Shown here in pieces: positions 1 to 11,767 of a stretch of DNA of 64,000 nucleotides. Made by a program: the position numbers and the translations under genes. Within the stretch, counting starts at the first letter, position 1. Each line of letters begins with the position of its first letter. Source of the stretch: Diaporthe sp. PMI_573. Its lineage: Eukaryota > Ascomycota > Sordariomycetes > Diaporthales > Diaporthaceae. The notes under the pieces are model-generated. The model was not told the origin of the DNA. It ran no database searches and was given only the letters and a program-made list of their open reading frames with translations. Location of the stretch: assembly GCA_021399435.1 (NCBI GenBank), contig JAJTUP010000033.1:62001-126000 (forward strand), in the 5' to 3' direction.

Positions 1-1658
1 CAGTCCGGCGCACCAGAGCCACAAAGAGGGCCCGGCCGGATGCCCGGGCTGAACACTGCGAAATCCCAGCCTGATCTGCGCCAGCCACAGCAGGCAGTAT
101 TCGAGATGGCACCCGACGTGCCTCCGCTGCCTCCAACAGGAGGTCAAGGTGGATACGGTGCCAGGACCAACGGCCCGAGCCCTCCTCAAGGTGGCTTCGG
201 TCTCCCCAGCAATCCTATGCCGATCCGCCCAGGCCACCAACAGACACCGCCAAATGCCAACCCAGACGCCTTGCCGTCTCATCCCCTACCGGTGAGAGCA
301 GGTCACATGCAGGGTTCTCTGGTCAACAACAAGCCGGCACCGGTCCGCAACTACGGCGGTACTCCCACTCCGGCACCTGCACCTGCACCTGCCCCTACGC
401 CTGCCCTAATGCAGGGTGGTGGTGTATCTCGCGCTGCACCACAGGCAGAGCCTCCCGTAACGACCGAAGAGCTGGAGCGTCTGAGGAACACCGTCAAAGT
501 GACCCCGCAGGACCAAGCGACAGCACTGCGTCTGGCTAAGAGACTGATGCAAGCTGCCGATGTCCTTGTGCCCAACGTGGCGGATCCAAAGTCACGCCAA
601 CGAGCCCGCGATCGTTACGTCTTGGATGCACAGAAGATCTTGAAGAAGCTATCGAATGCTGGCAACGCCGATGCCATGTTCACACTGGCTGATGGCCTCG
701 GCAAGGGGCTATTTGGCTCGGAGCCCGACAACAAGGAAGCCTTTACGATGTACCAATCTGCAGCAAAAGTCGGCCACGCGGCAGCAGCCTACCGCACGGC
801 GGTGTGCTGCGAGATTGGCAACGAAGAGGGCGGCGGGACACGAAAAGACCCACTGAAGGCTATCCAGTGGTACAAGCGTGCGGCCATGCTCGGCGACACC
901 CCGGCAATGTACAAGGTGGGAATGATACTGCTCAAGGGGCTGTTGGGACAGCAGAAGAACCCTCGTGAGTCCATTGGCTGGTTGAAGCGTGCAGCAGAGA
1001 GCGCGGACAGCGAAAACCCACACGCGCTGCATGAGCTGGGGCTGTTGTATGAGTCTGCTGGGCCGAACGACGTCATCCTGCGTGACGAACCGTACGCTTT
1101 CAGACTATTCAAGCAGGCCGCGGATCTGGGATACAAGTTTAGTCAGTATCGTCTGGGCTGCGCGTATGAGTACGGGCTACTAGGTTGTCCCATCGACCCG
1201 AGACTCTCGATCATGTGGTATTCCAAAGCGGCGGAGCAGGGTGAACACCAGTCTGAGCTTGCGCTTTCTGGTTGGTACTTGACGGGCAGCGACAACGTGC
1301 TCGGTCAGAATGATACTGAGGCATACCTTTGGGCGCGCAAAGCCGCGATGGCTGGTCTTGCCAAGGCGGAATATGCAATGGGCTACTTCACCGAGATGGG
1401 CATCGGCGTTCCCGCAAACATGGAAGATGCCAAGCGATGGTACTGGAGAGCAGCGGGTAAGTTTCTTGTCTCCGTTTACGGAATTGTCCATGGAGTCGTG
1501 CGTGATGGCTGACATATGCGACAGCCCAGGACTTCCCGAAGGCCCGCGAGCGCCTCGAGGAGCTGAAGCGGTCCGGTAAGAACGGCCCGCGGCAACGAGA
1601 GCGCATCACACGCAGCAAAATCGGCCAGCAGAACGAGGGCGAGTGCAGCGTGATGTAG
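1..1658 (+). CDS. Skt5/Chs4-like chitin synthase regulator, Sel1-repeat protein (5' partial)
   Basis: Activator of class IV (Chs3-type) chitin synthase, acting at the plasma membrane at sites of wall growth. The frame is open to the left window edge, so the start is probably outside; the first ATG inside is at 40. Exons: 1..1456 and 1525..1658 (intron 1457-1524, GTAAGT...ACAG, phase 1). From the ATG at 40 the product is 516 residues. The first ~140 are Pro/Gly-rich and disordered; then come about seven Sel1-type repeats with the pattern A..W/Y..AA..G...A...LG. The C-terminus reads CSVM before the stop, a CaaX prenylation box; yeast Skt5/Chs4 is farnesylated at such a box, which supports this stop codon. 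A second good donor (GTAAGA at 1576) lies inside the last exon; splicing there to 1711 would remove the CaaX box and add a new tail (see findings). Family assignment is firm; which Skt5 paralogue it is cannot be told. Confidence 0.88.
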
Positions 1659-1710
1659 GGCGTCACGGTCGCACCTGATTTCTCTGCGCCTGCTGGGCTC
1701 GAACCTGCAG

Positions 1711-2234
1711 TGCCGGCAGCACTAGATGCGGAAGCCGGCGGCATGACTGTGACTGCGTATCGAGGCTTGCATGGGCCCGCAGGGTTGGCAATGGGTAGGA
1801 GGACCCCAGGGCCGGGTCTTCCAGGACGCCCCGACACACCTACAACCCTGCCTCGTGCTCGGGCGGCAGATGGACCGCCGCCGATCACTGGGATGGTCAT
1901 GAATGGCATGGTGGCCACACTGCGGATGGCCTCAGAGCAATCGCAGAGCCGTGGCGATCTCGTGAGGGAGAGATATCAAGCTCTGGAGGAATTGCAAAGG
2001 AGCAAGAGCATACAACGAAGCCTAAGCCGGCCGACGCTGCTATCTGCGGTGAGAAGCTTCAGTTACGAGCTTCCGACACAGATAGCTGAGATGGAGCGCA
2101 TGAGCAACCAACGCAGCCCTCCGCCTCCGTTCTCGCCGCAATATCAGACGCCCCTCTCGACAGTCCAAGCATCAGGGCCCTCTGGGCCGACCACCCCTCA
2201 GGCTGGGGAGGACACGAGAGGAAGAAACTCGTGA
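1711..2234 (+). other. possible alternative 3' exon of the Skt5-like gene
   Basis: The 192 codons after the TAG at 1656-1658 stay open in the same frame to the stop at 2232-2234. A phase-1 intron 1576-1710 (GTAAGA donor, CTGAT branch near 1675, CTGCAG acceptor) would join upstream coding sequence in frame to this stretch, giving about 174 new residues rich in Ser, Pro and Arg in place of the CaaX end. It has no ATG close to its 5' end, so a separate gene is less likely. It may equally be 3' UTR that happens to be open. No family was recognised. Confidence 0.35.
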
Positions 2235-3456
2235 TTGCGTGCTCCCTACAGATCGTTTGGGCACCATGACCATTTGACACGGCGTAATACGAAAGCACGA
2301 GCAAATTGTTCACTTGATGCCTTGTGCCAGACACACAGGCCTTCTATTCTGCCTATTTCAATTTCCTAATCGCATCGGATTGGCTTGCATTTCCGGAAGG
2401 GGTACTCGCACACGGCGCATGGTCTGGTCTTGAACTCATCTTTGGCGGAAAGAGAAAAGAAAAGCAGGCAGGACTGGCATCTTGCGGATCAAACTATTAA
2501 GACACAGACTTGAGAGGGATCATCGAAAGAGCGCGCTGCCCAGGATACCCACCTGCCTACTCGTAGCAGTCTAGTTGATAATCTTTGGAAATGCAAAATT
2601 GAAGCCAAGTACAGCTTACGACTGTGAAATTAACTGCAACTGTCTAGAACATACATTGCCCCTTGTCCTACTAGGGCAATCATTGTCGGTCCGGCTTCGT
2701 AGAGGAACCCAAAGAATACAGATGGTCCATGAATCCGACTCGCGGCCTTTCCACCGCCAAGTCGAAACCCTCACTGTCATTCCTGCTTAGAAGGGGAGTT
2801 CAAACAACACAAATAGTCCATACAAATGGTCTGTGGCTTACGGCTGTCGGTGTGAAGTGGCAATGTCAGTCTAAATAAACTGTGATCTACTGAGTAGTCG
2901 TGCTGGGCAATGACTAGATAGGCGTGGCACAGAGTCACCGCGGAACGAGAGATCGTGGGAAGCAATTTTCATAGAGTATCTCAGCAGTGTGTGAAGGCCC
3001 GCGAATTGAGTCTAAACCAGTCAAAATCATCCAAGCTGGCCCGTGGTCTAATGCTGCCATGTGTCAGGCAGGATCTGTATACCAAAACGTCGGCAGATAG
3101 AGGCGCACGTGAAACCATCATTCCAGTTCCGTACTTGCATTGCTACTTGTATGTCCAGGTGGTCGCACCGCGTCGCTCTTGGGCAAAACCAATACGTCGA
3201 CCACTCCGTGCCGGCCCTTCTGACAGGATTCCTGGACCAAAAAGAACAGAGGCCTGGCCTCCATCTATCCTCTAGCCCTTATCGACGATATCTTAGAAAA
3301 ATACTCCGCGTCGGAGAGGTCCTCCGGAACCCGCCAGCCACGTCACCTGCCCACCCACTAGGGGCCGCGCGCTACGTCGAACGGCGGGCCGCCACGCGCA
3401 TCGCCACCACCACTGCTTCCTCCTTCCCCTCCGCTCCCGCAGACCTGGCGCCGCTC
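2235..3456. other. intergenic spacer, no gene seen
   Basis: It lies between two convergent gene ends. It holds only short, overlapping frames on both strands with no domain or convincing splice pattern, and presumably contains the two 3' UTRs. Nothing else was recognised. Confidence 0.6.
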
Positions 3457-4081
3457 CTAAGCGGTCTTGACAGCGTCCTTGACCTCGTCCTTGGCCTCGA
3501 CGGCGGCGTCAGCGACAGTCTCGATGTTCTTCTGGCTGTTGCGCCACGTCAAGATGCGGGTGACCTGGACGACGCCGACGATGCCGAGGAAGAAGTTGAC
3601 GGCGGCGAGCAGGTAGTTCTTGGGCTTGATGATGAGGCACCAGCGCGTCCAGATGAGGCCGGTGGCCGTCAGGGCGCCGTTCTGCTGCAGCGAGAGCTTC
3701 TCGGCCGGGCGGGCGAAGTCGGCGACGCCGGCGAGGACGAGGGCCCACTGTGTGAGGATCGGAGGGTCAGCCAAAGGGCGAACAAGAGAGTCGAGGTTGG
3801 GCCTCGGACGTTACCTTCATGACAGGCGCCCAGAAGTGCACCGTCTTGAAGCCGATGGGGCTGTCCCACATGCGCTTGAACCAGCCGGCCTGCTGGGCGG
3901 CCTGCTGCTCAGCGCTCGCGGTGGACTGCCACCTGCGGCCCCATTGTTGTCGCTGGTGGCTGCGGAATGCCTGTTGGAAGCCGGAGGCGCGCGAGAAGGC
4001 CTGTCGGGTCTGGGCAGCGGCGGAGGCGGAGGAGAAGAGCGGGCGGGATGCCCGGGTGAAGGCGGCGGCTGAGGAAGACAT
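3457..4081 (-). CDS. mitochondrial pyruvate carrier subunit (MPC2/MPC3-like)
   Basis: Subunit of the inner-membrane complex that imports pyruvate into the mitochondrial matrix. Exons on the minus strand: 4081..3815 and 3747..3457; intron 3748-3814 (GTAACG...CACAG, phase 0). The 185-residue product begins with ~55 residues rich in Ser, Ala, Arg and Gln without acidic residues, a typical mitochondrial presequence. The MPC core follows: a WFKRMWDSPIGFKTVHFWAP stretch, then VMKWALVLAGVADF joined exactly across the intron, RPAEKLS, TGLIWTRW and a hydrophobic segment around NYLLAAVNFFLG. The C-terminal tail is Ala/Lys/Glu/Val-rich and probably helical. Length and motif order fit the MPC2/MPC3 branch rather than the shorter MPC1. 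It is divergent from the complex I gene at 4748 across a 666-bp spacer. Confidence 0.93.
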
Positions 4082-4747
4082 ATTCTTGTCGTTGCTGCTC
4101 TCAAGTCGACTCCCTGCGTGTGTTGCAGGATCTGTGGACTGGCAGGGCAGAGGAGACGGGGTTGCTCGAGGGGCAGACTGCTGGACGGCCTGGCCGGAGT
4201 GGAGAGAGTGTCGGGGGATGTCCTGGGCGTGGGTGCTGTCTTGTGTGACTCGTCTCGTGTCTCTCGCGGTGCCAATCCAGGCGAAGTCAGATCAAATCGG
4301 GGTCCGATCAAAGGAGCGTTGGGGGTCAACCGTAGGGTCGGAAAAAGTTGGGGGAGGAGCTGGCGTGCCGGAGATAAGAAAATGTGACGCCCCGTCCCAC
4401 CTGCCCTTGCGCAAGAGCACGCACACGGCACCTGGACAGGTACCTATGTAGCTACCCCAGCCCGGCCAGGCGGGCAGGTACCCCTCCGCGTACCTCGACT
4501 CGTGCACGGAGTACGGTGGTACTGTGAAGCTACGGGAGGCTCCTTGGTTGCAGCCCAGCCTTGTTGTGCAGGGGTTAGTTATGCAGCTCCCGAAGTCCAC
4601 CTCCAATCCGTTCTAACGACTCCTCGCCACCGGCCCTGCACTTCTCAGAGCAGCCCGCCCACCCTCGCGAACCACTTGCCATCCAGCAATTGAGCACCGC
4701 CCACTCCAGCCCCGAGGAGCATATACAGCGATAGCCAATCTCATACC
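4082..4747. promoter_or_regulatory. shared divergent promoter region
   Basis: 666 bp lie between the start codons of the MPC subunit (-) and the complex I B8 subunit (+). The spacer holds no conserved ORF. Both flanking products work in mitochondrial respiration, so coordinated bidirectional transcription is a reasonable inference. No specific operator was identified. Confidence 0.5.
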
Positions 4748-5270
4748 ATGGCAACCAAGTACGCTTTCACACGGTCGCTCAAGGAGGTCCGCTTCCTGTT
4801 CTGCCAGACCTCGGAGCAGAGCGCAGCCACCAGGTAAGTCAGCCGGTTCGGGCGCCTCGTGGTTGGTCAATTGGGCCCATCATACCTACACATGTGCGCG
4901 TGGCATGTCGACAGAGTTGAGGCTAACACGACAATCGCCCAGGGCGTTCCTCACCAAATCCTACCCGACCATGAAGAAGCACAACCCCTCCATCCCCATC
5001 ATGCTGCGCGAGGCTCAGGGCACCTCGCCCAAGGTGTATGCGAGGTACGAGTTCGGCCAGGAGAAGAGTCAATCATTAGAAGGTACGACAGCCCCGCCAG
5101 AAGAGCAGCCCCGCCCCAGTCGCCCAGTCGCCCAGTCGCCCAGTCTCGGAGAGCCGGCGGTCAGGTGCGAGGGGGCTTGTGGAAGAAATATGGACTGACG
5201 CTGGGAACCAGGTCTGAACGACAAGCAAATCGAGGAGGCCGTCACGACACTGGTCAGGAACGAGTCATAG
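4748..5270 (+). CDS. nuo-10.5: NADH:ubiquinone oxidoreductase 10.5-kDa subunit (B8/NDUFA2-like)
   Basis: Accessory subunit of respiratory complex I with a thioredoxin-like L51/S25/CI-B8 fold, on the matrix arm. Exons: 4748..4833, 4943..5082, 5212..5270, with introns of 109 nt (GTAAGT...CCCAG, phase 2) and 129 nt (GTACGA...ACCAG, phase 1). The 94-residue product starts MATKYAFTRSLKEVRFLFCQ and contains FLTKSYPTMKKHNPSIPIMLRE, YARYEFGQE and a C-terminal helix ending LVRNES; these match the family along its whole length. The start has a good context (ACCATGG). The symbol follows Neurospora usage and is by homology only. It is head to head with the MPC gene. Confidence 0.93.
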
Positions 5271-6371
5271 CGTACGGGCGGCCTAGGAGGATGGACACAG
5301 CAGCAGGCGTCGGCCGGAGCCGAGGCGGACGGGGCCTGAGACGTGCAACGGCAGCCGTGGGTAGACGAAAGGTCGGCGTGTCCAACCCGACCCAAAAGAG
5401 CTGTGAATACAACATATCATGATGAACAGGCTTTCGGGAGAAGGCGCGATTTGGCCGATGAGGGCGCGACGACCACTGAGTAAGACATCCACAGAGGCCC
5501 CTGACAGAACCCCATGGCGGTTTAGAGTGCTCGCTACCCAAAGGGAAAAAACTGAAAACAATTCACCCCGTAAATTCTCTGCGATTCTCTTCGCCAGGTA
5601 TAAGCCACCTTTCTTACCTCCTACCTCCTAGGGGACAATCTGCTACATCCTATGGGCCAACCTCCTGTAGGATAATCTCCTCAAGGGTCCTTTCCTGCGG
5701 GAATGACCTGCTGCGGGATGCCCTTAAATGGGATGCCCTTAAATAGGATGCCATCTCGTGGGATGACGTTGAGATGTCCTTCTGTGGGATAAGCTTCTGC
5801 CTACTGACTGATAGGTAGTCTCAACTTACCACGGGGTTGTTTAGGCCTGTCAAGATCAAGTCCACATCTTCAATTCTCGGGCAGGGAGGTCTCTGAAGCT
5901 CCGCAAACCACTGTCTCGAGCTCCTGTGACATGTCAACGGCTTTCGACCGCCAACCTGGTGGGCAACACGCTGAACACCTTCGACTATGGCCGACCACGA
6001 GGAAAGGCACTTGGATGATCGAGCTTCAATTGTCTCTGACCATGTCTGACTGTGATATCCTACAACATTTATCCTGACAAGCTCATCGCCTAACCATCCA
6101 AAGTCATCAGGCCGCCCCTATTTTTCTTCTCGTCGCCTCTCATGTTGCTCATTCCTCAACCAATGGCTTCGTTGATCTGTGCTCCACCAAGAAACCATCC
6201 CCAACATCGCCAGCGTTCTCGTGGCTGATTGATCCCGTCCAGGAGATGACAGAGTCTTCGGTGACTCACCCGAGCCACTGACCAAGGTCTTTGTTCTCTT
6301 CATTTCCCTCCCGGGATCCTCTCCTTTCTTCTTGTTTTTTTTCTTTTCCTTCCCTCTTACACATCCTCCCT
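5271..6371. other. intergenic spacer with degenerate minisatellite
   Basis: About 1.1 kb lie between two convergent genes. No coding signal was found. A decayed copy of the dispersed 15-bp repeat occupies roughly 5625-5800; the rest is unremarkable, with CT-rich stretches near 6300-6370 just beyond the stop of the minus-strand gene. Confidence 0.55.
5625..5800 (-). repeat. degenerate copy of the dispersed 15-bp minisatellite
   Basis: Words such as CCTATGGG, CCTCCTGTAGGATAATCTCC, GGGATGCCCTTAAAT (twice) and TGTGGGATAAG recur at 14-17-bp spacing. They read as diverged reverse-complement copies of CCCATAGGAGGGTAT, which is intact at 17.7 kb. Confidence 0.5.
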
Positions 6372-9300
6372 TCAACCTCCCTTCCGCTCCTCACCAACAG
6401 GAGCATTTCCACCACGAGATCCTTGCCCGCCTGCTCTTCCGCCCCGTCCGGTGGCGCTGCCACCAGACTTGCCAGAGGCAGCGCGGCTGTTGTTGCTGTT
6501 GCTATTCTGCTTTCCGCCGGTCTTCTTGCCTGATCCCACAGTCGTCCATTGATCCTCGCCCGCCTTGCGCTTCTCGCCCACGCCCACATCTTGCTTGTCA
6601 GCACCAGGCACCGAAATATCGCCGCGCTGTCCCAGTTTGGTGTTGTTTGGCGACGTGACCGGGGGCTTCGGTGCCGGTGCCGGTGCCGCTGCAGCTGCGG
6701 AGGTCTTGGAGCGCGCGCCTGCTGATGGCACAGACGCCTTGACGGCCACCGAGGCTCGTCTCTGGGGTACCGCGGCCGCCGCCGCGAGGGTTGGGAACTC
6801 CTCCTCGTCCTCTAGTTTCGACGCGATACTGACGGCCGACGCCGCCTGCGCTGCCGCCTTCTTGCTCGTCGTGGCCTCCCCAGATGGCTTCGCGCGTCCC
6901 TTGTGGCCGCCATCCCCACCGCGATCAGGAGCAGGGCCACCTCGCTTCTTCTCCTTAGCAGGAGGGCCAGGCTGAGTCACCGTGGTGGGGTCAACAACCT
7001 GCTCTGCCGGGGTAATGAAGCGCTGCTCGACAGGTCCCTTCTGGCCAGGGAGAGCGGGTTTCTTCGTGTGGAACGGGATGGCCTTGGCGGAAAGGACCGA
7101 GGCAACGCTGGCGGCCGGTGACGCCGGGATAGACGAGGGCTCGAAGGCTTTGGCGGCGGCGTTCAGCTTGTTCCTGATGCCTTGGCGGTCTGCCTTCTTC
7201 TCAGGTGAAGGAGTTGGCGAGGTCTGGTGCGAGGCTGGCTCGCTGCTTGGCTTTTGCGGAGTCTTGACCGCCTTGTCTCTCAACCAGCCTTCCTCCTGCG
7301 ATTCGCCCTTCGCACTTGTGAATGGATCATCGCTCTTGGAACGCGGTCCCCTTCCAGCGATGGATGCCCAGTCGGATGTCTTCGGGTTGGTCGGCAGTAG
7401 AGGCAGAGCGATGCGTGCATCGTTGGTGGTGATATGCATGGCGCTCGGTTGTCTGTGGCGCATGTCTGACTCCTCCGTCGTAGGCGGAGTCGCCGTGGCC
7501 GAGCCCCTCTTCACCTTGTCGATGGTGAACTTCTGATTGGGGAAGAGGTTTGCCTCAGGTGAGCAGTTGTTGAGATCATTGTCAGCAGATGGTTCGAGAG
7601 CGATATCCGGGTCCGTTGCCGCCTGATTCTGGAGTGGCTCTCTCTCATCATTTGAGGTACTCTTCTGTGGGGGCTTTTGCGGCGATCGGTCCTTCTTCAC
7701 GCACACCGAGACGCCCTCCTTGTTGCCAGAGCTGGATTCCTTACGGCCGTCGCGCCTCTCCGCGACAGATTCGCTTCGTGTAAAGTCTCCCAACTTGGGC
7801 AGCTCGGACGCAGAGTGCGCCCGGGTCTCCTTTGCAGGCCTAAATTGCTGAGTCTTGGGCTTCTTGGTGGGAGAGCCCTTGACAGGGGCCTTTGGAATCT
7901 GATCCTGAGATTTCTCTGTCTTCGTCTGCCCGGCTGGAGCCACCGAGGATTCCACGTTGGATGGTTGCTTCAGCTTCTTTTGGGATTTGGTGTTCTTCTT
8001 TGTCGCTCCCTGCGAACGCGTGGGCGACTGAGTCGCCTTATCAGCGGCCGACTCCGGGCGGCCACTCGAAGCTCGTGACATGGGGCGGTTGTTGGAAGCC
8101 TGAGATTCTCCGCGGGACTGGGCCTCGGCCGGGGTCGCTGAAGAAGATGAAGTAGAGGTGCCATTACTGGCCTTCGACTTGGTCCTCCTGGCTTTTCCGC
8201 TCTTAGGCCAGGTTTTCTTCGCCTTGGACTTCTGAGGTGGTGCTTGCTCGGCCATCGGAGGGTCAGGTGCCACTTCAGCACTCGTTCCTTCTGCGACTGC
8301 GTCCACTTGTTGTCTAAGAGCCTCCTGCACAAGTGCCCCAGTCAGAGCACCGAATCGGCTCTGCAGGTTGGATGGCGCCTGTTCTGAGGTAGCCATCCAC
8401 TCCTCTGGTAGAGGACTTCGGGGAGGCTTGTGGCGAATCACTGTGTTGACATCGAAGCTCTCAGTAGCCTCAGTCAGCTCGGCCGTGATCTTGCTGTAGG
8501 AAGTCAGGCCTTTCACGCTGGCCATCTCCATGGGCTGTGCTTGTTTGGCAAAAGCTATCGGCTGAAGCTCTTCCACCGGCACAGAAAGCCCTGCAGTTGC
8601 CTTTCTGTAACCTGATGAGGTCGCATCGTCATCTTTGGCAGCTAAATTTGCCTTCGCATCCTGTTGTTCACCACGTCCGGCCTGGTCTCCCTTTTGACCT
8701 GTCGTCTCTTTCAGCTCTGGTGAGTCTTTCTGGATTTGCTTCGCACTGGGAACATCCTCAATATTAGGCGAGACACTTCGTGAACGCAGAGAACCAGCCT
8801 CGTCCGGCAAGCAGACCTTAACACCCCTAGTACCCTGGGACGAGACGTTGCTAGAGTTGTCAGCGACGGCCTCATCACTCGAGATGTCTTCAATGGCCTC
8901 CTCGGCGGGCGGCTTCGATCGCCAGTCCTCGTTCAATGCCATGATGCCATCAGGCCTCTTTGGATAGGTCTTTGGCTGGTACTCCAGCCCCTCCTTGGAT
9001 CTGGACTCTGCCTTGCTGGGCTTTCGGCTCTGATCCGCACTATTGGGGTCCCATAATGCACGCTGCGGCCGCTGCTGAACAACAGGCACCATGTTGAGAC
9101 CAATTGGCCCACCTGTCTCGCCTTGCCAGAAATAAGGCGGGGGTAGCCCGGGACCATAGTTGCCAAAGCTCGGAGTATTGGAGAGCATATTGTTCGGCAA
9201 CTGGTTTCGGTACGCATTCGAATCGCGACTGAGAGTTGAGCTCGAGCGGCGACGGAGGCTCGTATACTCCCAAACGCCTCGAGGAAGACCAGTGGGGTTG

Positions 9301-11767
9301 TCGTGAGGATCCGTATAGTGCTTCGAGTAAAATGCATACCAAAGACTGGAGACGTGGCCCATGCCTGGGATATCTCTTCCATTGTTGGGCCTGGCGCAGA
9401 GGTCTTTCATTGCTCGAATGGCATCTCGATCAGATGTGAAGCTGTGCGCAGACTAGATTAGTACTCGAGCCCTCACGCATCACAAGGTCACTCCAGAGAC
9501 TTACACCACGGTGGATCCGTATCCATCAGGATGCGAGATCACTTTCTCAGCTCCCCATGAACCAAGGTAATTCATGAGGGAAGTCTGGACCTGCTCCGCG
9601 GAAAGTTTGTCATGCTTCACAAAGAGGCTCTTGGTCGACCTCAGACATCGAAAGCACGAGCAATCAACGAACTCGAAAGCAACGTCCTTCCATTTTTGGG
9701 CCTCGAATCGGTTATTTCTGCAGTCGAAACTGGGTTTCAAGGCTGATCTCCTCGGGTCGACAGCCGTAGAGCCGTCCGAGTTCGATAATGTCCGTCCCGT
9801 CGGCGTGTTGCTGTCCTTGTGTGACTTCAAAGCGTATACGGGTCCGTGGACGGGATCATCGCGGACTTTCTTGTTGCGTGAGCCAATTGAGTTCATGCTG
9901 TCGCGACGGTCGTCGTGGCGCTTCCTCTTATCTCCCTTATCACGACGAGGCTGCTTCTGAGGCTGAGGAATGTACCCATTCGGCTGATACACGGGAGCGC
10001 CGACGTTCTGTTGGCCCATGTAATGAGGTGACGTATCCGTAGAAGATGCCTGAGGATGACCGAATTGAGGCTGTCCCATGGTCGTTGGACACATTGGCAT
10101 CTGGTTCTGGAAGTTCATGCCAGACATGCCTGGCATCGGCTCCATGCCAACACCCGACTGAAATCCCGTTGTTGAGGGAGGGAGGCAACCCGGGGTTGGG
10201 GACATGCCTTGGGTTGAAGTTGGCGGGGCGAGGCCTGGGACCGGTGGCTGCATGCCTTGATTGTGTGGGCCAAGAGCTTGCATGCTGTGTTGCTGCTGCG
10301 AGGGCCCAGTCGTGACTCTCTGCTGTGAAATTGAGCGCCCCCCATGCAATACGAGCATGTTGCTTGGAAGCTGCTGGCGGTTCGGACCATAACCTTGGGG
10401 AGACTTTGGCTGTCCCCGAACAGGTGGCTTGCTCCCGTACACGTTGCGAGGCATCGTGCCAGCTTTCTCAGGGAACATGTGTTGCGGTCGATGTGCGTTC
10501 TGCGATATCCCGGCTGCCTCCGTAACGGACACCGCACGAGGCGGAATGTTGCTCGTGGAGGGGTAAAGCATGGGATCCTGCCTCTCTCCAGGCGTCGACT
10601 GGGATGAAAGCTGTCGCGCCGTGGACTGGACACGGTCAGCCAAATCTTGGTTGGTGAGAACATCGTCTTCAGTCTTGTCTTTATGATCGTTCTTCTCAGG
10701 GACATCCTCGGCTTCCTTGGCAGGCTGCGGCTCAACTGTGATGCGTGAAACCGCAGTCGCAGGCGCAGACACTGTCTGAAGGGGGATCTTGGGGGAAAGA
10801 TCCGTGTCAATTCTAAGGCCTTGAGGCTTTGTGGCAGTCTTGATGGCAGCGCTCTCCTCTGGGATGGTCGAGAGAGGCTGGGTGGCCGACGATGGAAGGG
10901 GCGAGTCATCAAGACCTTTATTTTGTTAGTCTGACAAGCCTGCAACGAAGGAAAGGTGAGGCACCTACTGGATGAGGCCTGGGCAGCAGTACCAGCCGCA
11001 GCTATGGTCGTTTCCGCGGCCGGAATGGGCTTGTTATCTGCGGCGTGGGTGTTGAAGCGCGCGACGTTGGGGTTCTTGCCAGTAAGACGCTCGAAGTGGT
11101 ACAAGAAACACTCGCGCAGGATGTTCTGGCCAACAAGGTCGAGAGCCTTGAGGTCATTGTCCCAGTCGAACTGGCTGGTGACCGCCGTGAGGATGTCGCT
11201 CTTCATGTCCCACTTGATCAGAGACTCGCGGTTGGACGCGGCGCCACGGAAAGCCTCGAGCCAGTCCAAAACCCAGTTGTTGCACTCGCTTGCGACGTGC
11301 TTCTCAACCTCACGCCAGTTGTGGCGGGCGTCATTCGCGAGCAGGTTGATTAGATTCCACAGGTTGACCGCGCCAGAGATGAAGAGGGTCGCGCTGTCGA
11401 AATACTCGTACAGGTCTTCGAATCGCTGGGGAGCGACCAGCGTCCTCATTTCATCCCAGTACTTCTCGCGAATGCGAGCTGCTTCAGACTCGAGTTTTTC
11501 GTCATTCCAGAGGACCAAGACCCGATGGGGCAGTGGCGGGCCTTTGGTGATCACCTGCGGCGCGCGAGCACCCTGTTCGGTGGACCAGCGACACTTTGCG
11601 TTTGGGGGTGGGTTGAAGTAGAAACCAAGGATAGGTTCGATGACCATCATGCCGTTGCGATCTCGTACGTAGGTCCACTTGGTTCGTGGAGGGGGAGCGC
11701 CCACAACCGTCGCAGACAACTGGGACGCGATCCACTCCTGGGAGTTGGACGCAATGGTAGCAGCCAT
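6372..11767 (-). CDS. large, mostly disordered protein of unknown function, possible RNA-binding features
   Basis: Not recognised by name. Exons on the minus strand: 11767..10969, 10915..9505, 9441..6372; introns of 53 nt (GTAGGT...AAAG, with a perfect ACTAAC branch point) and 63 nt (GTAAGT...CACAG) keep one frame of 1,760 codons (1,759 residues). Residues 1-~250 look folded: Trp-rich, with NGMMVIEPILGFYFNPPP and helical segments around NLWNLINLLAND and LDWLEAFRG. Residues ~270-660 are Gln/Pro/Gly/Met-rich. Around 660-765 there is a second compact part with a Cys cluster (DCSCFRCLR), KSLFVKHDKLS and LGSWGAEKV, loosely like an RRM; it spans intron 2. The remaining ~1,000 residues are Lys/Ser/Ala/Pro-rich, with an EEEFPTL motif about 150 residues before the end, and finish in an RGG-like Gly/Arg tail. 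A nucleic-acid role is inference. The start ATG has context AAAATGG. Confidence 0.8.

Noticed and set aside
3061..3822. 253-codon plus-strand frame over the pyruvate carrier exons
   Set aside because: It is antisense to a recognisable gene; its composition mirrors GC-rich coding DNA on the other strand and it has no domain.
3817..4451. Long frames on both strands around the pyruvate carrier start
   Set aside because: They are shadows of the minus-strand exon and of the GC-rich shared promoter, with no family similarity.
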